Source: Polynucleobacter necessarius (GTDB lineage: Bacteria; Pseudomonadota; Gammaproteobacteria; Burkholderiales; Burkholderiaceae). Taken from it: 64,000 nucleotides of DNA. Shown piece after piece: positions 29,080 to 37,708 of the stretch. The stretch's first letter is position 1. The number at the start of each line of letters is the position of its first letter. The stretch spans positions 250,712 through 314,711 of the forward strand of contig NZ_LT606946.1 of assembly GCF_900095175.1 (NCBI RefSeq). Direction: 5' to 3'. The position numbers and the translations under genes are program-made. The notes under the pieces were generated by a model. That model did not search any database, was not told the DNA's origin, and saw only the letters and a list, made by a program, of their open reading frames with translations.

Positions 29080-29298
29080 TTACTGAACTTCCTCATCCCC
29101 TTCATCTTCCGAGGTAATGCTCATGAGGATAGTTGCCAATAAGCCATAAACCACTTCAGTGGCGATCATGCCATCTTCATCAAGCTCATCAATCAGGTCG
29201 TTGAGACAATCTTCTGTGGGCTCATTTAAGAGTGTCATGGCGCATTCGCACCCATAGTCAAAATCTTCGTCGTTTTGGGTTTGAGTGTCATTCGTCAT
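29080..29298 (-). CDS. Small acidic protein, unknown function
   Basis: A 72-residue, strongly acidic protein (MTNDTQTQNDEDFDYGCECAM; C terminus SITSEDEGDEEVQ) with a central helix rich in Leu and Ile. It is likely soluble. A purine-rich AAAGGATTC lies before the ATG. No family is recognised. It is convergent with phhB. Confidence 0.6.
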   Translation of the reverse strand: MTNDTQTQNDEDFDYGCECAMTLLNEPTEDCLNDLIDELDEDGMIATEVVYGLLATILMSITSEDEGDEEVQ

Positions 29299-29357
29299 AA
29301 GAATCCTTTAAGTGATGCTGCAGAATAGCAAATAAACTCTCGGCTAGCCCAGCGCTA

Positions 29358-29900
29358 TTATTTCAGTAGGGCTAGAACTTCTTTGAAGACTGGATTTTGA
29401 GCGCTCTTTAACCACTCAAATCCCAGCATCTCTCCGGTAATCAGTCTGGCCCCAGCAGCACTCAGTCGATCAAGGGCGATTTGTTTATCGAGCGCTCTGC
29501 GTGAGCCAACTCCATCCACCACTATGGATACGTCATAACTCTCATCGATTAATTTCAGTGCGGTTTGCATTAAGCACACATGAGTCTCACATCCCATCAG
29601 AATGCATTGCTGGCGATTGGTGGGGATGGCTGCTGACAGGCCATCCGCACAGGCATTGAAATGCTCTTTGCTGATTGTTTGGCTGCAAAAAGATTTAATA
29701 GATTCAATATTGCTTCCTAGGCTCTTTGGACTTTGTTCTGTACCAATGATTGGAATTCCAAGAAGTTGGGCAATTTTGGCGCTGCGGATACATTGATTTA
29801 GCACCGACTCACCTTGATCAATTGCGGGCATCAGACGCCCCTGTAAATCAATCAGGATGAGGGTGGATGACTCTGCATGAATTTGATGGGATGTTTTCAT
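29358..29900 (-). CDS. Isochorismatase-family hydrolase
   Basis: A 180-residue cysteine hydrolase with STLILIDLQGRLMPAI (Asp of the triad) and MGCETHVCLMQTAL with the nucleophilic Cys in the VCLMQTA position. A Lys in the TISKEHF segment would complete the triad. It resembles the YcaC/hydrolase branch rather than true isochorismatases. The start overlaps or adjoins the stop of the GNAT gene; either GTG 29912 or ATG 29900 is possible. Substrate unknown. Confidence 0.85.
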   Translation of the reverse strand: MKTSHQIHAESSTLILIDLQGRLMPAIDQGESVLNQCIRSAKIAQLLGIPIIGTEQSPKSLGSNIESIKSFCSQTISKEHFNACADGLSAAIPTNRQQCILMGCETHVCLMQTALKLIDESYDVSIVVDGVGSRRALDKQIALDRLSAAGARLITGEMLGFEWLKSAQNPVFKEVLALLK

Positions 29901-29908
29901 TATTGGGC

Positions 29909-30445
29909 TCACAGTAGAAGGCTGACGGTTTTAAAGTCGGGATCATCATCAAGGTTGGTAACTTGAAAACCCAACTCAGAAACCAGATGCAACATTTTTG
30001 GATTCTTGCTCAAGACATACCCAAGCATTTCTTGTAATTTATTTTCTTTTGCATATGCGATTAGGTCAAGCATCAAATGTGTCCCAATTCCATGTGCTGC
30101 ATAGTGATCACTTACGCTAAGCGAGAACTCACAAACGTTTTTATTGGGTGGGGTTACATAACGTGAAATGCCAATAATCTCTTCATCACCGTTTTGACTT
30201 GGAACGACTGCAACTAGAGCCATTTCTTTTGCATAGTCTAAATGCAAAATGTCATCCAGAAAGTCATCTGGCAGTTTGGAGATTGCGTGGGCAAATCGGA
30301 GGTAGCGACTTTCAGGTGAGAGGTGATTGAATAGCTCAATGATTCGATCACGATCGTCTGAATGAATTGGGCGAATCGCATACGTTTTCCCATCACCTAA
30401 AGGATGTATTTTGTCTGTATACCTTACCGATAGATTCATGGACAT
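29909..30445 (-). CDS. GNAT-family N-acetyltransferase
   Basis: A 178-residue protein with the acetyl-CoA-binding pattern VSDHYAAHGIGTHLMLDLI (motif A, with Q/R-x-x-G-x-G/A replaced by A-A-H-G-I-G-T). The N terminus (IRPIHSDDRDRIIELFNHLSPES) and the C-terminal ELGF match the Pat-like GNAT domains that can acetylate proteins or small molecules. It forms an overlapping pair with the isochorismatase-family gene. Intact. Confidence 0.85.
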   Translation of the reverse strand: MSMNLSVRYTDKIHPLGDGKTYAIRPIHSDDRDRIIELFNHLSPESRYLRFAHAISKLPDDFLDDILHLDYAKEMALVAVVPSQNGDEEIIGISRYVTPPNKNVCEFSLSVSDHYAAHGIGTHLMLDLIAYAKENKLQEMLGYVLSKNPKMLHLVSELGFQVTNLDDDPDFKTVSLLL

Positions 30446-30510
30446 CTACTCAATATAGTGCGATGGTTTAGGATACCCCCATTACTTACTTGTATAAAGC
30501 ATCACGTAAT

Positions 30511-31881
30511 ATGCCTGATAACCCAGAACTAGCAAAAAATACCCTCGGTGGTTTCGAGTCTTTTGTGATGGGCATTGCTGGGACTGCACCTGCTTTTAGT
30601 GTTGCGGTCACAACGGCAACCATTGTGTCTGCAGTGGGCGTTTTATCGGTCGCTAGCGTCCTGTACTGCGGCCTCATCATGTTTGGCATTACCTTGGCCT
30701 TTATTCACTTGAGTAAGATCACGCCGAATGCTGGTGCCGCATATGCTTGGGTAGGTCATGTATTTGGTCCAATTTGGGGATTTTTTGCAGGCTGGGGGCT
30801 TTTAATTGCTTCAGTATTTTTTATGGTCTCAGCGACTATTCCGGCGGCCACCTCAACCCTCCTGTTGCTTGCGCCGGCATATACAGAAAATACTGAAGCG
30901 GTTGCTGGAGTCGCAGCCATCTGGTTAACCTTAATTACCGCTGTAGTTACTCGCGGTATTAAACATTCTAGTTATGTACAAATCACATTTACTATTTTTG
31001 AAACAGCCATATTGCTTGCACTCATTATTGGAGGTTTTGTTCATTATTGGGACACGCCAGTACACCTGCCTTCTGTGATTTGGTTTTCACCGTTCTCATT
31101 CTCACCTCAACTATTTGCAACTGGAGCATTAACCGCTATTTTCTTTTTCTGGGGTTGGGATGTGACCATGAACTTGAGCGAGGAGAGTAAATCCAGCGCT
31201 AAGCAAGTTTCCGGCACCGCAAGTACCGGCGCATTTTGGTCCGTATTAAATATGATGCTGTTTTTTACGATTATGATCGTCGTTATATTGATTGTGCTGA
31301 CAGATGCAGAAATTGCGAACGCAGACACCAATGTCCTATTTGCTGTGGCCACTAAACTCTTTCCGGAGCCTTGGAACTATCTTGCGGTCTTTTGTACGAT
31401 CTTAAGTACTGTAGGTACTATTGAGACACAGATTCTGCAATTTAGTCGCAGCCTTTTTTCAATGTCGAGAGATAGGATGTTGCACTCTAGGTATGCCAAG
31501 ATTCATCCAGAGTGGCAAACGCCTTGGATGGCAACCGTAGTGATCTGGGCTATGGGCATGCTATTGCTCTTTACCTCTTCATATATGCCTTCAGTGAAAG
31601 TCATTCTATCGAGCTCCATTCTGACTATTGGGTTTCAGATTTGCTTTTATATGAGTCTCGCGGGGTTTGCTTGTGCATGGCACTATCGTCACAAAATCCA
31701 CGCTGGGTTTGGGAGCGCCTTTGGATATGTGCTTTGGCCCCTGATGTCTGCGTTGTTTATGGTGTTTATTGCTCTCTACAGCATCCCCACATTTGATTTA
31801 TTAACCAACCTTCTAGGTTTGGGTGGGCTACTGATTGGCTTTCTCCCATTAATGTTAAATCGTAGCTTAACTCTAAAATGA
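30511..31881 (+). CDS. APC-superfamily amino acid permease
   Basis: A 456-residue protein with 12 predicted helices and the APC opening GGFESFVMGIAGTAPAFSV, then KITPNAGAAYAWVGHVFGPIWGFFAGW. Unwound helix 1 and the SxSR-like segment FSRSLFSMSRDRML fit amino acid/polyamine transporters that exchange or import substrates with protons. ATG at 30511 is preferred over TTG at 30490. It is followed after 33 bases by a TauE-family gene. The frame is intact. Confidence 0.85.
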   Translation: MPDNPELAKNTLGGFESFVMGIAGTAPAFSVAVTTATIVSAVGVLSVASVLYCGLIMFGITLAFIHLSKITPNAGAAYAWVGHVFGPIWGFFAGWGLLIASVFFMVSATIPAATSTLLLLAPAYTENTEAVAGVAAIWLTLITAVVTRGIKHSSYVQITFTIFETAILLALIIGGFVHYWDTPVHLPSVIWFSPFSFSPQLFATGALTAIFFFWGWDVTMNLSEESKSSAKQVSGTASTGAFWSVLNMMLFFTIMIVVILIVLTDAEIANADTNVLFAVATKLFPEPWNYLAVFCTILSTVGTIETQILQFSRSLFSMSRDRMLHSRYAKIHPEWQTPWMATVVIWAMGMLLLFTSSYMPSVKVILSSSILTIGFQICFYMSLAGFACAWHYRHKIHAGFGSAFGYVLWPLMSALFMVFIALYSIPTFDLLTNLLGLGGLLIGFLPLMLNRSLTLK

Positions 31882-31914
31882 ACTCACATTGATTCTGTAT
31901 TTGAAAACCCCCTC

Positions 31915-32688
31915 ATGATTTCATTGGCTCAGGCCTTTAATGACCACTCTGCAGTCTTTTTTATATTGGCTGCTATCAGCGTCGTCATTGTGGGGATCTC
32001 CAAAAGTGGCTTTGGTGCAGGCTTGGGAGTGCTGTCATTGCCGCTAATGGCGAGTCAGTCGAGCATTCATGAGGCTCTGGCAATCCTATTACCACTCTTG
32101 ATTGCAATTGATTTAGTGGGGTTACGACGATTTCTCAAAAATGCCGATTGGCGAATCTTAAAGTTAGTTCTGCTACCTGCTGCATTTGGCATGTTGTTGG
32201 GCTACCTCTTTTTCTCTGTGATTACCCCCAAAATTCTTTCACTCTCAATTGGCGTCTTTACCTTGCTGTTTTTAATTCAGAACTTAGTGATGTCGCGCTT
32301 GAATTTGCAAGAGGCCAAACCATTCCCATGGCTTGGAAGGTTGATGGGTGGTGTATCTGGGTTCACCTCTTTTGTTGCCCACATTGGTGGCCCTCCCATC
32401 ACAATCTATATGTTGAGAGAAAAAGTCGCACCCATGGTGTACACCTCAACTTTGGGTATTTTTTTCACGGTGATTAATTTTGGGAAGTTGCTACCCTATG
32501 CTCATCTCGATTTACTCAAGTTCAATCAATTAGCTACCTCAATCCTACTATTGCCTTTAGTGCCAGTAGGGGTCTATTTAGGATTTTATTTGGCCAAAAA
32601 GATTTCAGCCAAGTGGTACTACATCGTTGTCCAATTCTTCTTGCTAGTGGCAAGCATTAAATTAATTGCTGACGGCTTACTGGCCTAA
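31915..32688 (+). CDS. TauE/SafE-family exporter (intact paralogue)
   Basis: A 257-residue membrane protein with seven or eight helices and the paired signatures GISKSGFGAGLGVLSLPL and SGFTSFVAHIGGPPITIYML. It belongs to the same broad family as the decayed gene at 6883-7715 but to a different subgroup and is intact. It may export sulfite, sulfoacetate or similar anions. It follows the APC permease gene closely and probably shares its transcript. Confidence 0.85.
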   Translation: MISLAQAFNDHSAVFFILAAISVVIVGISKSGFGAGLGVLSLPLMASQSSIHEALAILLPLLIAIDLVGLRRFLKNADWRILKLVLLPAAFGMLLGYLFFSVITPKILSLSIGVFTLLFLIQNLVMSRLNLQEAKPFPWLGRLMGGVSGFTSFVAHIGGPPITIYMLREKVAPMVYTSTLGIFFTVINFGKLLPYAHLDLLKFNQLATSILLLPLVPVGVYLGFYLAKKISAKWYYIVVQFFLLVASIKLIADGLLA

Positions 32689-32707
32689 GTGAAAACAAGA
32701 AAGGTTT

Positions 32708-33025
32708 ATGAATAATTCTATACAGGTAAAAGCGATGCTGGTGGTTAGACTTGCTTTGATTTTTGCGCCGCCAATGACTGCAATCGCACAAACATATTCA
32801 CCTTATACCCCTGCACAAATACAGGAGTTTAATAATTAGCCCATTGCGCCAATGGAGACTCCAGCGGGCCCGGTATATCTGGAAAGGCCACCGGTCAGTC
32901 AGAAGCCGAATGTGCCATTGGACTCTCGCTATATTAAAACCCCAGAGGGAGAGGAACAGGCGGAAGCGCAGGGAGCAGAATCAGCCGCTCCGTTTGAGCC
33001 AATCCCTGCCACCTTTGCATTCTAG
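32708..33025 (+). pseudogene. Secreted proline-rich protein, nonsense-interrupted
   Basis: The frame starts MNNSIQVKAMLVVRLALIF with a signal-peptide-like stretch ending MTAIAQ and is open for 106 codons apart from a TAG at 32837-32839 (EFNN-stop-PIAP), most simply CAG to TAG. The mature part is rich in Pro, Glu and Ala (TPAGPVYLERPPVSQKPN) and lacks helices, suggesting a disordered periplasmic or surface protein. The function is unknown. Confidence 0.65.
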
Positions 33026-33074
33026 TAAAGCCTAGCTGTTAATATTGCCCCTATATTTTAGAAAAGAGTTCTTT

Positions 33075-33893
33075 ATGAAACTGCATCCCATTCGTTTTTT
33101 TATTAGTGCTGTAATGGCATTAGGTTTTGCTTCTATCGCCTGTTCTCAAGACTCATTGCCGATTAATGCCGCTGCCTCCGTTAACGGGGTGATCATTTCT
33201 AACGATGCTGTTGAACAGGGGATCCAAGCAGCCTTGTCTCAAGGTCAAAAGGATTCTCCAGAACTTCGCAAAGCAGTTTTGGGGAAGATGATTGAGATTT
33301 CTCTTCTTTCTCAGCAGGCTGAAAAAGACGGCCTTGCAAATTCTGATAGAGCTAATAGTCAACTGGCCCTCATTCGCCAAAATTATTTAGCGGATTTAGA
33401 GTTATCTACTTACATTTCAAAAAATCCAGTAACTGATGCTGATGTGCAGGCAGAGTACAACCGTGAGGTTGCTTCATTGGGATCACAAGGCATGATTATT
33501 GAATATAAGGTCAGTGATATTGCTGTTGCCACTGAGGCTGATGCACAAGCCGCCCTAGCTAGAATTAAAAAAGGTGAGTCTTTCGATAAAGTGGCTAAGA
33601 GTGTTTCGCTGGCACCCAACAAAGTGCAGGGTGGGGCTGTCGGCTGGGTGCAAGCAGGTCAGACCTTGCCGCAAATCGCCAGTGTTCTTGTAACACTCTC
33701 TAAAGGTCAGGTTTCGCCGGCGCCAATTCAGATGCCACAAGGCTGGTATTTAATTAAATTGGAAGATAAAAAATCTAGTAAGCCGCCAACTTTTGAGCAG
33801 GCTAAAGCAGCTATTCGTAAAGGTTTAATGCAGAAGAAGCAATTTGAGTTTTTATCCGAATTGCGTCAGGGGGCAAATATTGTCGTACGCTAA
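33075..33893 (+). CDS. Periplasmic parvulin-type peptidyl-prolyl isomerase
   Basis: A 272-residue protein with a signal peptide (MKLHPIRFFISAVMALGFASIACSQ), where Cys23 in ASIACSQ could act as a lipoprotein site. An N-terminal helical chaperone region is followed by a parvulin domain (VSDIAVATEADAQAAL, GGAVGWVQAGQTLPQIA, QGWYLIKLED). It resembles PrsA/SurA-like foldases that help outer-membrane proteins mature. ATG at 33075 follows AGAGTTC. Intact. Confidence 0.85.
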   Translation: MKLHPIRFFISAVMALGFASIACSQDSLPINAAASVNGVIISNDAVEQGIQAALSQGQKDSPELRKAVLGKMIEISLLSQQAEKDGLANSDRANSQLALIRQNYLADLELSTYISKNPVTDADVQAEYNREVASLGSQGMIIEYKVSDIAVATEADAQAALARIKKGESFDKVAKSVSLAPNKVQGGAVGWVQAGQTLPQIASVLVTLSKGQVSPAPIQMPQGWYLIKLEDKKSSKPPTFEQAKAAIRKGLMQKKQFEFLSELRQGANIVVR

Positions 33894-34030
33894 GTAAAGC
33901 TAAGCCATTAAAAAGGGCGCCTCAGGGCACTCTTTTCATTTCCACCATCTCCTCTAGTGGTATTTCTCTATCTCCATACCGATAATTCGGGAGTAGATTA
34001 AATCATCACTGATTAAATAAGGGGTCATAA

Positions 34031-34597
34031 ATGAGCAAGAATCCATTTGATTTAGGCGCAATGGCAAGTCAGACCAAAGGTATGAAGGCTGCACAAGCAG
34101 TTGGCCAGGTAGCGCTGACTAGTGCTCAGGAGATTACTCAGTTAAATCAGCGAGCTGCTCAAGAGCTTTCCACTCGATTGCAGGCTAAAGTTGCCGAGCT
34201 GATGAAAACACAAGACCCTAAAGCAGCATTTGATTGTGTCCACGCGGAAGTCTTGCAAGATGCTGCAAAAGAAGTGGCTGACTATCAGGCTCAACTTTTT
34301 CAAGCTCTGGCTAGTGGAAATAAAGAGCTAGCAAAAATTGCCGAGTCGATGATTAAAGACTCTCAGCATGACTTAATTCATTTTGTGAATGAAGCTACTC
34401 AAAATGCTCCTGCAGGAACTGAGCCATACACTTCTGTATTTAAAGCCTCATTTAGTAATGCGCTTCAGAATTTTGAGTTGATCCGCGCGGCAATGGCAGA
34501 CTCATTTGGGGGTTTTGAAAAGAGTGTAGAAAATATGAGTCAGTTTTCTAGCGCTAAAAAGTCTGAGATGCCGAGAGCGCGAAAAAAATCTACGTAG
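34031..34597 (+). CDS. Phasin-family granule-associated protein
   Basis: A 188-residue helical protein rich in Ala, Gln and Lys, with ITQLNQRAAQELSTRLQAKVAELM and a C-terminal Lys/Arg-rich tail (RARKKST). These are features of phasins, which coat polyhydroxyalkanoate granules and control their size. No PHA synthase is in the window. AAGGGGTC precedes the ATG. Intact. Confidence 0.8.
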   Translation: MSKNPFDLGAMASQTKGMKAAQAVGQVALTSAQEITQLNQRAAQELSTRLQAKVAELMKTQDPKAAFDCVHAEVLQDAAKEVADYQAQLFQALASGNKELAKIAESMIKDSQHDLIHFVNEATQNAPAGTEPYTSVFKASFSNALQNFELIRAAMADSFGGFEKSVENMSQFSSAKKSEMPRARKKST

Positions 34598-35511
34598 TTA
34601 TTTCAAGGTCTTATGTCTTGATGTGCTGGGCATAAGACTTTCCCCTTTAATTATTGCCTCTATTAGTGGGTGTTGAATTTTCTTCTCTGAACGAATGGCA
34701 TAAAAATATTCGTAGATATCCTCGCATTTACCAATCATCTCAATGTGATAAGTTTCTTGCAAATCTTTTCTGATACTTTCTCCAGCTGGAAAGACTCCAA
34801 GGCCGCTAGCTGCAAAGGTCTTTAGTAGGGCACTATCCTCAAACTCGCCTGCAATATTTGGGTTGATGCCATTTTGTGCGAACCATTGATCGATCAGGTG
34901 CCTAACCTTTGAGTGCGAGGTTGGCAATAGGACGGGCAGATCATTAAGACACGCAGGAAAAGCTTTTTAGATTGTTTCAATAACTTCTTGGGGGCAAACC
35001 AGGCAATCGATGACTTGATTAATTCCTCGCTATAGACATGAAGATTTTTGTTGATCGGTGCGGGTCTGTTAGCTAAAACAATATCTAATCTATGAAGCAC
35101 TAGATCGGCTAAGAGATCCTCAAACTCTCCATCATGCGCAATCAGTTGAACATCATTTTTTTCTAGAATGGGCTCTAATAACTGTCTAGTTACCAGCTTA
35201 GGGAGGCCATCCGATACGCCAACTGTAATTTTAGTTTTAGGGGGGGCTTGCAGCATCTCTCACTGCTTCTGGAAGCCTTTCTCCTAAAAGAAAAATTTGA
35301 TCGGCAATTGCTAGGGCTGCAAACCCCGATTCAGTCAGGGCAATTCCTCTGCCGGCTGGTTTAAATAGCAGATAACCAAGCGATTTTTCTAATTCATGTA
35401 CTGGACGCTAATTGTCTGAAGGGCAATGTTGAGGCGCTCCGCTGCCTTAGACATGCTGCCTTCCTTGGCTACTACCCAGAAGTAATACAAATGTCGGTAG
35501 CTAAAGACCAT
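34598..35511 (-). pseudogene. nhaR: LysR-family activator NhaR, three frameshifts
   Basis: The restored protein starts MVFSYRHLYYFWVVAKEGSM at 35511 with a LysR helix-turn-helix (SKAAERLNIALQTISVQ) and continues through GERLPEAVRDA into the effector domain (TVGVSDGLPKLVTRQLLEPIL) that is typical of NhaR, an activator of sodium/proton antiporter genes. Three single-base lesions break it: a missing base at 35400/35401, an extra base in a run of seven C (G run 35240-35246), and a missing A in the run seen as T at 34964-34968. The last part continues to 34598. Confidence 0.85.
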
Positions 35512-35631
35512 ATTAATTATCAGTTTTTTTACGAAATTATGATCAATATATATCTGCTTTTAGTTAAATGCAAATCAGCCTACATTAACCCTATCGAAAT
35601 CCATGGAATTCATGGGCAATTAACTGAGGAG

Positions 35632-36393
35632 ATGAAATTGGAACTATTTAGCCCGGAATTTTTTTCGGCATTGCTGGCAATTATTGTGATTGATCTGGTG
35701 TTTGCAGGTGATAACGCGATTGTTATTGCGATGGCTGCCCGAAGCTTGCCAGCGCATCTTCAGAAAAAGGCGATTATTTGGGGTGCCGTAGGTGCAATTG
35801 CTGTCAGAAGTGCTATGACGCTAGTGGTCGTGTATCTACTCAAGATCCCTGGATTAATGTTGATTGGTGGATTGCTGCTGGTATGGATTGCTTATCGCTT
35901 ACTCAATCCTGAGCAAGAGAGTGATGAGCACGGTCAAGCCTCTACAACCTTTTGGGGTGCAATGAAAGCTATTGTGATTGCAGATGCCATTATGGGCCTA
36001 GACAACGTACTCGCTGTGGCTGGCGCATCTCACGGTAGTTATGTATTGGTTGTGCTTGGCTTGTTGATCAGTATCCCTGTGGTTATCTGGGGATCCACTC
36101 AAATACTCAAGCTCGTTGAGCGCTACCCTTCGGTGACCTACTTGGGCGCTGGCGTCCTCGCTTGGACCGCGGCAAAAATGATGGTTTCTGAGCCGTTCTC
36201 CAAGGAATAGCTTGCCTCCCAAAGTTCGGCTTTGGAATACGTGATTCAAGTTGCTGTTGTATTCGGCGTATTAATAAGCGGTTTTATTAGAAGTAGACGT
36301 GCGCTTGAAGGTGTGATTGCTCCTTCGGTTGTAGCTCCGGAGTCTGCAAGTATGGTGTTACAAGAGCAGTCCCCTAATTTTGGAGAAAATAAA
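35632..36393 (+). pseudogene. TerC-family membrane protein (YjbE type), nonsense-interrupted
   Basis: The first 193 codons give a seven-helix TerC protein with the paired metal-site motifs DLVFAGDNAIVIA and DAIMGLDNVLAVAG. A TAG at 36208-36210 interrupts SKE-stop-LASQSSALEYVIQVAVVFGVLISGF; relatives have Tyr at this point, so the C-terminal helix is cut off. Many TerC proteins export manganese. The frame after the stop stays open through VLQEQSPNFGENK directly into the universal stress gene at 36394. The ATG at 35632 has GAGGAG just upstream. Confidence 0.82.
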
Positions 36394-36903
36394 ATGAATA
36401 AAATTTTAATTCCTGTGGATGGTTCAAAAAATTCAGATATGGCAGTAAAGCATGCTGTAAAGACTTATGGTCAGGATTCAAACGCAAGTTTTTACTTGTT
36501 CAATGTACAGCCTACTTTATATCGCCATATCGGTAAATTCTTGAGTAAGCAAACTGTTAATGAATGGCATGCTGAGCGTGCAACTCTAGCTGCAACTTCG
36601 GCATCTACTTATCTTAAGAATCATGGCCTGAATTTTTCCTTTTCCTACGCATGTGGTGATAAAGGTAGCGCTATTCGTGATGAGGCTATGCGGCTTGAAT
36701 GTGGTCGCATTGTGATTGGCACTTCAAAGAAAAATTCTCTGAGCCGTTTGTTTGAGAACTCTACAACTGCAAGACTACTAGAGATCAGCGATATTCCGGT
36801 AGAGGTGGTAACTGGCAGCACATTACCAGCGCTTGAGCGTTGGGGTATTCCAGCCTTAGGTGCTGGTGCTGCAACCGCGCTGATGGCTGTAGTGATCGAT
36901 TAG
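36394..36903 (+). CDS. Universal stress protein UspA family
   Basis: A 170-residue protein with MNKILIPVDGSKNSDMAVKHAV, a Usp domain, and the nucleotide-binding type motif GTSKKNSLSRLFENSTTARLLEI (G-2x-G-9x-G-S/T variant). The last 20 residues (PALGAGAATALMAVVID) are hydrophobic and could form a C-terminal membrane anchor. It has its own ribosome site (TGGAG) and ATG, but it shares the reading frame of the upstream TerC remnant without a stop between. It ends at a terminator. Intact. Confidence 0.85.
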   Translation: MNKILIPVDGSKNSDMAVKHAVKTYGQDSNASFYLFNVQPTLYRHIGKFLSKQTVNEWHAERATLAATSASTYLKNHGLNFSFSYACGDKGSAIRDEAMRLECGRIVIGTSKKNSLSRLFENSTTARLLEISDIPVEVVTGSTLPALERWGIPALGAGAATALMAVVID

Positions 36904-36926
36904 TTTTAATCCAGCCGCACTCTTTT

Positions 36927-36953
36927 ATGCCCTCGTGTTGAGGGCATTTTTTT
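36927..36953 (+). terminator. Rho-independent terminator after the universal stress gene
   Basis: The stem ATGCCCTC/GAGGGCAT with a GTGTT loop is followed by seven T. Confidence 0.85.
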
Positions 36954-37060
36954 ATCTTTAGATACTCATATAAATACTGAATTTAAATCAATTAAATTCT
37001 TCTTTATTAGGAATAAAGATTCATCTATTCTGGGCTTGTGTTTAGCGGAGGAGGATGGCA

Positions 37061-37393
37061 ATGAATGTAATCTTGGATGGTAGGGAAGACCTTGAACCAG
37101 AATTAAAAGCCTTCACAGAGAATCGAGTGAAATTCTCCTTGAAACGACTTTTTTGGATGGTGCGAAAAATTAAGATTCAATACACCGCAGTTGCATCGTC
37201 GAAGACAGCTTGCAATCGACATTGCATGATTAGCTTAGAGACATTTGACCACCATCAAATCGAAGTGAGCATGGCGGCAAGGGATAAGCGGACAGCGCTG
37301 GAAATGTGCCTTAAGAAAATTTATAAGCTGGTTCAGAAAGCATTTCATAAAAGCCAGCAATATGGACGATTTTCAAAACACATCTATATATGA
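37061..37393 (+). CDS. HPF/RaiA-family ribosome-associated protein
   Basis: A 110-residue S30AE-type protein opening MNVILDGREDLEPELKAFTENRVKF, as in short hibernation-promoting-factor-like proteins. Lys- and Arg-rich helices (SLKRLFWMVRKIKI) fit contact with 16S rRNA. ATG at 37061 is favoured by a GGAGGAGG site six bases upstream; an ATG six bases earlier is also in frame. It would lower translation in stress by occupying the ribosome decoding region. Intact. Confidence 0.75.
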   Translation: MNVILDGREDLEPELKAFTENRVKFSLKRLFWMVRKIKIQYTAVASSKTACNRHCMISLETFDHHQIEVSMAARDKRTALEMCLKKIYKLVQKAFHKSQQYGRFSKHIYI

Positions 37394-37444
37394 GCAATTC
37401 ACTCCCAACCCTATTTATTTGTCATAAGTATGATCTAATAAGAG

Positions 37445-37548
37445 ACTTACATGTGGGGAGTAGCCTGCTCAGTCCTCTGAGTCCTGTATATCGACAATTC
37501 GGCCTTTGGGTCCGATATAAAGGTGAGTCAATATCAAGGCAAGACCAT
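37445..37548 (+). promoter_or_regulatory. yybP-ykoY manganese riboswitch
   Basis: The 5' motif TGGGGAGTAGCC at about 37454-37465 and the 3' motif AAGGCAAGACC ending at 37546 match the two conserved internal-loop strands that hold the Mn ion in the yybP-ykoY aptamer. Between them are a short paired arm (CTCAGTCCTCTGAG) and a second arm. These riboswitches raise expression of manganese exporters when Mn is high. The downstream genes here are a tolC-czcB-czcA-PII operon beginning about 160 bases later. Confidence 0.85.
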
Positions 37549-37567
37549 TTTAATTAACATAAATGGT
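37544..37567 (+). promoter_or_regulatory. Candidate expression-platform hairpin of the riboswitch
   Basis: ACCATTT (37544-37550) pairs perfectly with AAATGGT (37561-37567). The first arm overlaps the 3' end of the aptamer, so ligand binding and this hairpin would compete. A short T-rich stretch follows. Confidence 0.5.
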
Positions 37568-37708
37568 TATCTTTTGAATTTGCAACCCCGATCGTTGATT
37601 TACCCACTCAAAATCATGTCCAAATCCCTTATTTGGGGAATTCCACATATTTTTAATTTAATAAGGCGAGATAATGAGAGATCTTATTTATTCTCTAAAA
37701 TAGTCGTA

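Noticed and set aside
33905..33940. Terminator after the parvulin gene
   Set aside because: The candidate stem has at least two mismatches in ten pairs and no solid T run.
35512..35631. Manganese riboswitch directly upstream of the TerC gene
   Set aside because: The leader is only about 120 bases and lacks the GGGGAGTAG and GCAAGACC motifs that are present at 37450-37546.
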